This document shows, in pieces, positions 15,582 through 16,045 of a DNA stretch of 16,045 nucleotides. Source of the stretch: Sphingomonadales bacterium. Its GTDB lineage: Bacteria; Pseudomonadota; Alphaproteobacteria; Sphingomonadales; Sphingomonadaceae. The position numbers and the translations under genes were made by a program. The stretch covers positions 1 through 16,045 of the forward strand of contig JAGPVK010000080.1 of NCBI GenBank assembly GCA_018067055.1, given 5' to 3'. The notes below the pieces were generated by a model. That model worked only from the letters and a program-made list of their open reading frames with translations, ran no database searches and was not told where the DNA came from. Within the stretch, counting starts at the first letter, position 1, and every line of letters starts with the position of its first letter.

Positions 15582-15585
15582 ATTA

Positions 15586-15622
15586 GGGCGATATGTGCAG
15601 ACCTTGCATCTGCTTCGCGCCC
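15586..15622 (+). terminator. Possible terminator hairpin after the receptor gene
   Basis: Four bases past the receptor stop, GCAGA (15597-15601) pairs with TCTGC (15609-15613) over a 7-nt loop, inside an outer GGGCG (15586-15590) / CGCCC (15618-15622) pair. It is followed by AATTTCC rather than a U-run. It lies between two convergent genes, where a terminator would be expected. The stems are short and interrupted. Confidence 0.3.
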
Positions 15623-15656
15623 AATTTCCGTCATTACAACAGTCGAAGATTGTGCC

Positions 15657-16045
15657 TTACAGCAAACATTCCACGCGCATCATGTACTTGCGCTTGAATC
15701 GCAACAAGTGTTTGGAAAGCGGACATTCGAGTGGGTGCACAATCATGCAGCAGTCGCGCGAAGCATTCAGGCTGTTTTTTTCATGTAGCGTAATCATTGG
15801 TGCAACAACGTCGGCAGTCGCATCGTCGCCTACATTCTCCGCAACCCTGAGCACTTCCCGCGCAGATTTGGGAGCTTCGTGTTGTCCTTCGGCCAAATTA
15901 GTCACCATAAGTCTCCAGTCAGGTTGACCAGTCTCTTCGACGATCGAAGATAATGCAGCCATTTCTGAATATGATGACGGCGCGTAATCGCCGAGCGCGC
16001 GAATATGTTCTGCAAGTTCATCAACTGCAGTCCACATCTCGGTAT
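15657..16045 (-). pseudogene. dps: Dps/ferritin-like protein gene, frameshifted, 5' end outside window
   Basis: Fragment of a Dps-family iron-storage and DNA-protection protein, convergent to the receptor gene. Visible residues TEMWTAVDELAEHIRALGDYA and EMAALSSIVEET match the family, including the D-x-x-x-E pair of the ferroxidase site (in AVDELAEH). The frame is open to base 16045, so the N-terminal part (with the two iron-binding His) is outside. After LHEK the reading frame leaves the family pattern. A run of seven A (15781-15775 on the plus strand as T) appears to contain one base too many. Shifting back gives HEKTA, then TGA (15767-15769) where Dps has Trp, then MLRATAA and a stop at 15743. 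So two lesions hit the last helix. As written the frame runs on with a foreign tail to 15657. Probably not functional, though a truncated protein remains conceivable. Confidence 0.72.

Overview
The window looks like chromosomal DNA of an alphaproteobacterium, most likely a sphingomonad (Sphingopyxis/Sphingorhabdus/Erythrobacter-like). This is inferred from moderately high GC, a FecI-FecR-TonB-receptor cassette with an STN domain, a sphingomonad-style autotransporter, a Dps remnant and a degenerate ParB-N/DNA methyltransferase gene of a type I associate with this group. The assignment comes from reading the sequence, not from a database search.

Left part (1-4063), all on the minus strand, transcribed right to left: a probable operon. 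In order it encodes a small lipoprotein (4063-3797), a 150-aa exported protein of unknown function (3735-3283), an NTF2/SnoaL-like protein (3153-2785), a POT/PTR2 proton-coupled peptide transporter (2792-1371), a VOC-fold dioxygenase-like protein (1349-762), an unannotated 41-residue ORF with a signal-peptide look (765-640), and an APC amino-acid permease cut by the window edge (636-1). Genes overlap or nearly touch from 3153 downward. The set fits uptake and oxidative processing of a small peptide, amino acid or aromatic derivative; the substrate cannot be read from sequence.

Upstream of the operon on the same strand is a 704-residue regulator (6346-4232) with a SARP/BTAD-type winged helix, a TolB-N/FlgO-like domain and TPRs. 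Its stop codon lies inside direct repeats with 11-bp phasing (TTGACGC heptamers), followed by a short palindrome. The arrangement resembles the heptameric operators of Streptomyces SARPs and is the most testable regulatory idea here.

Middle part (6347-8228): an AT-rich gap of about 550 bp with repeated AACAGGGAA motifs, then a decayed ParB-N/beta-class DNA methyltransferase pseudogene (internal deletion, in-frame TGA, frameshift), then a non-coding stretch with another AACAGGGAA copy. This looks like the scar of a mobile or accessory module.

Right part (8229-15581), plus strand: a 1068-aa autotransporter, a terminator-like hairpin, then a tightly packed cell-surface-signalling cassette: ECF sigma factor (FecI type), FecR-like anti-sigma factor and an STN-containing TonB-dependent transducer. 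The window ends with a convergent, frameshifted Dps/ferritin-like gene fragment (minus strand), whose 5' end lies outside.
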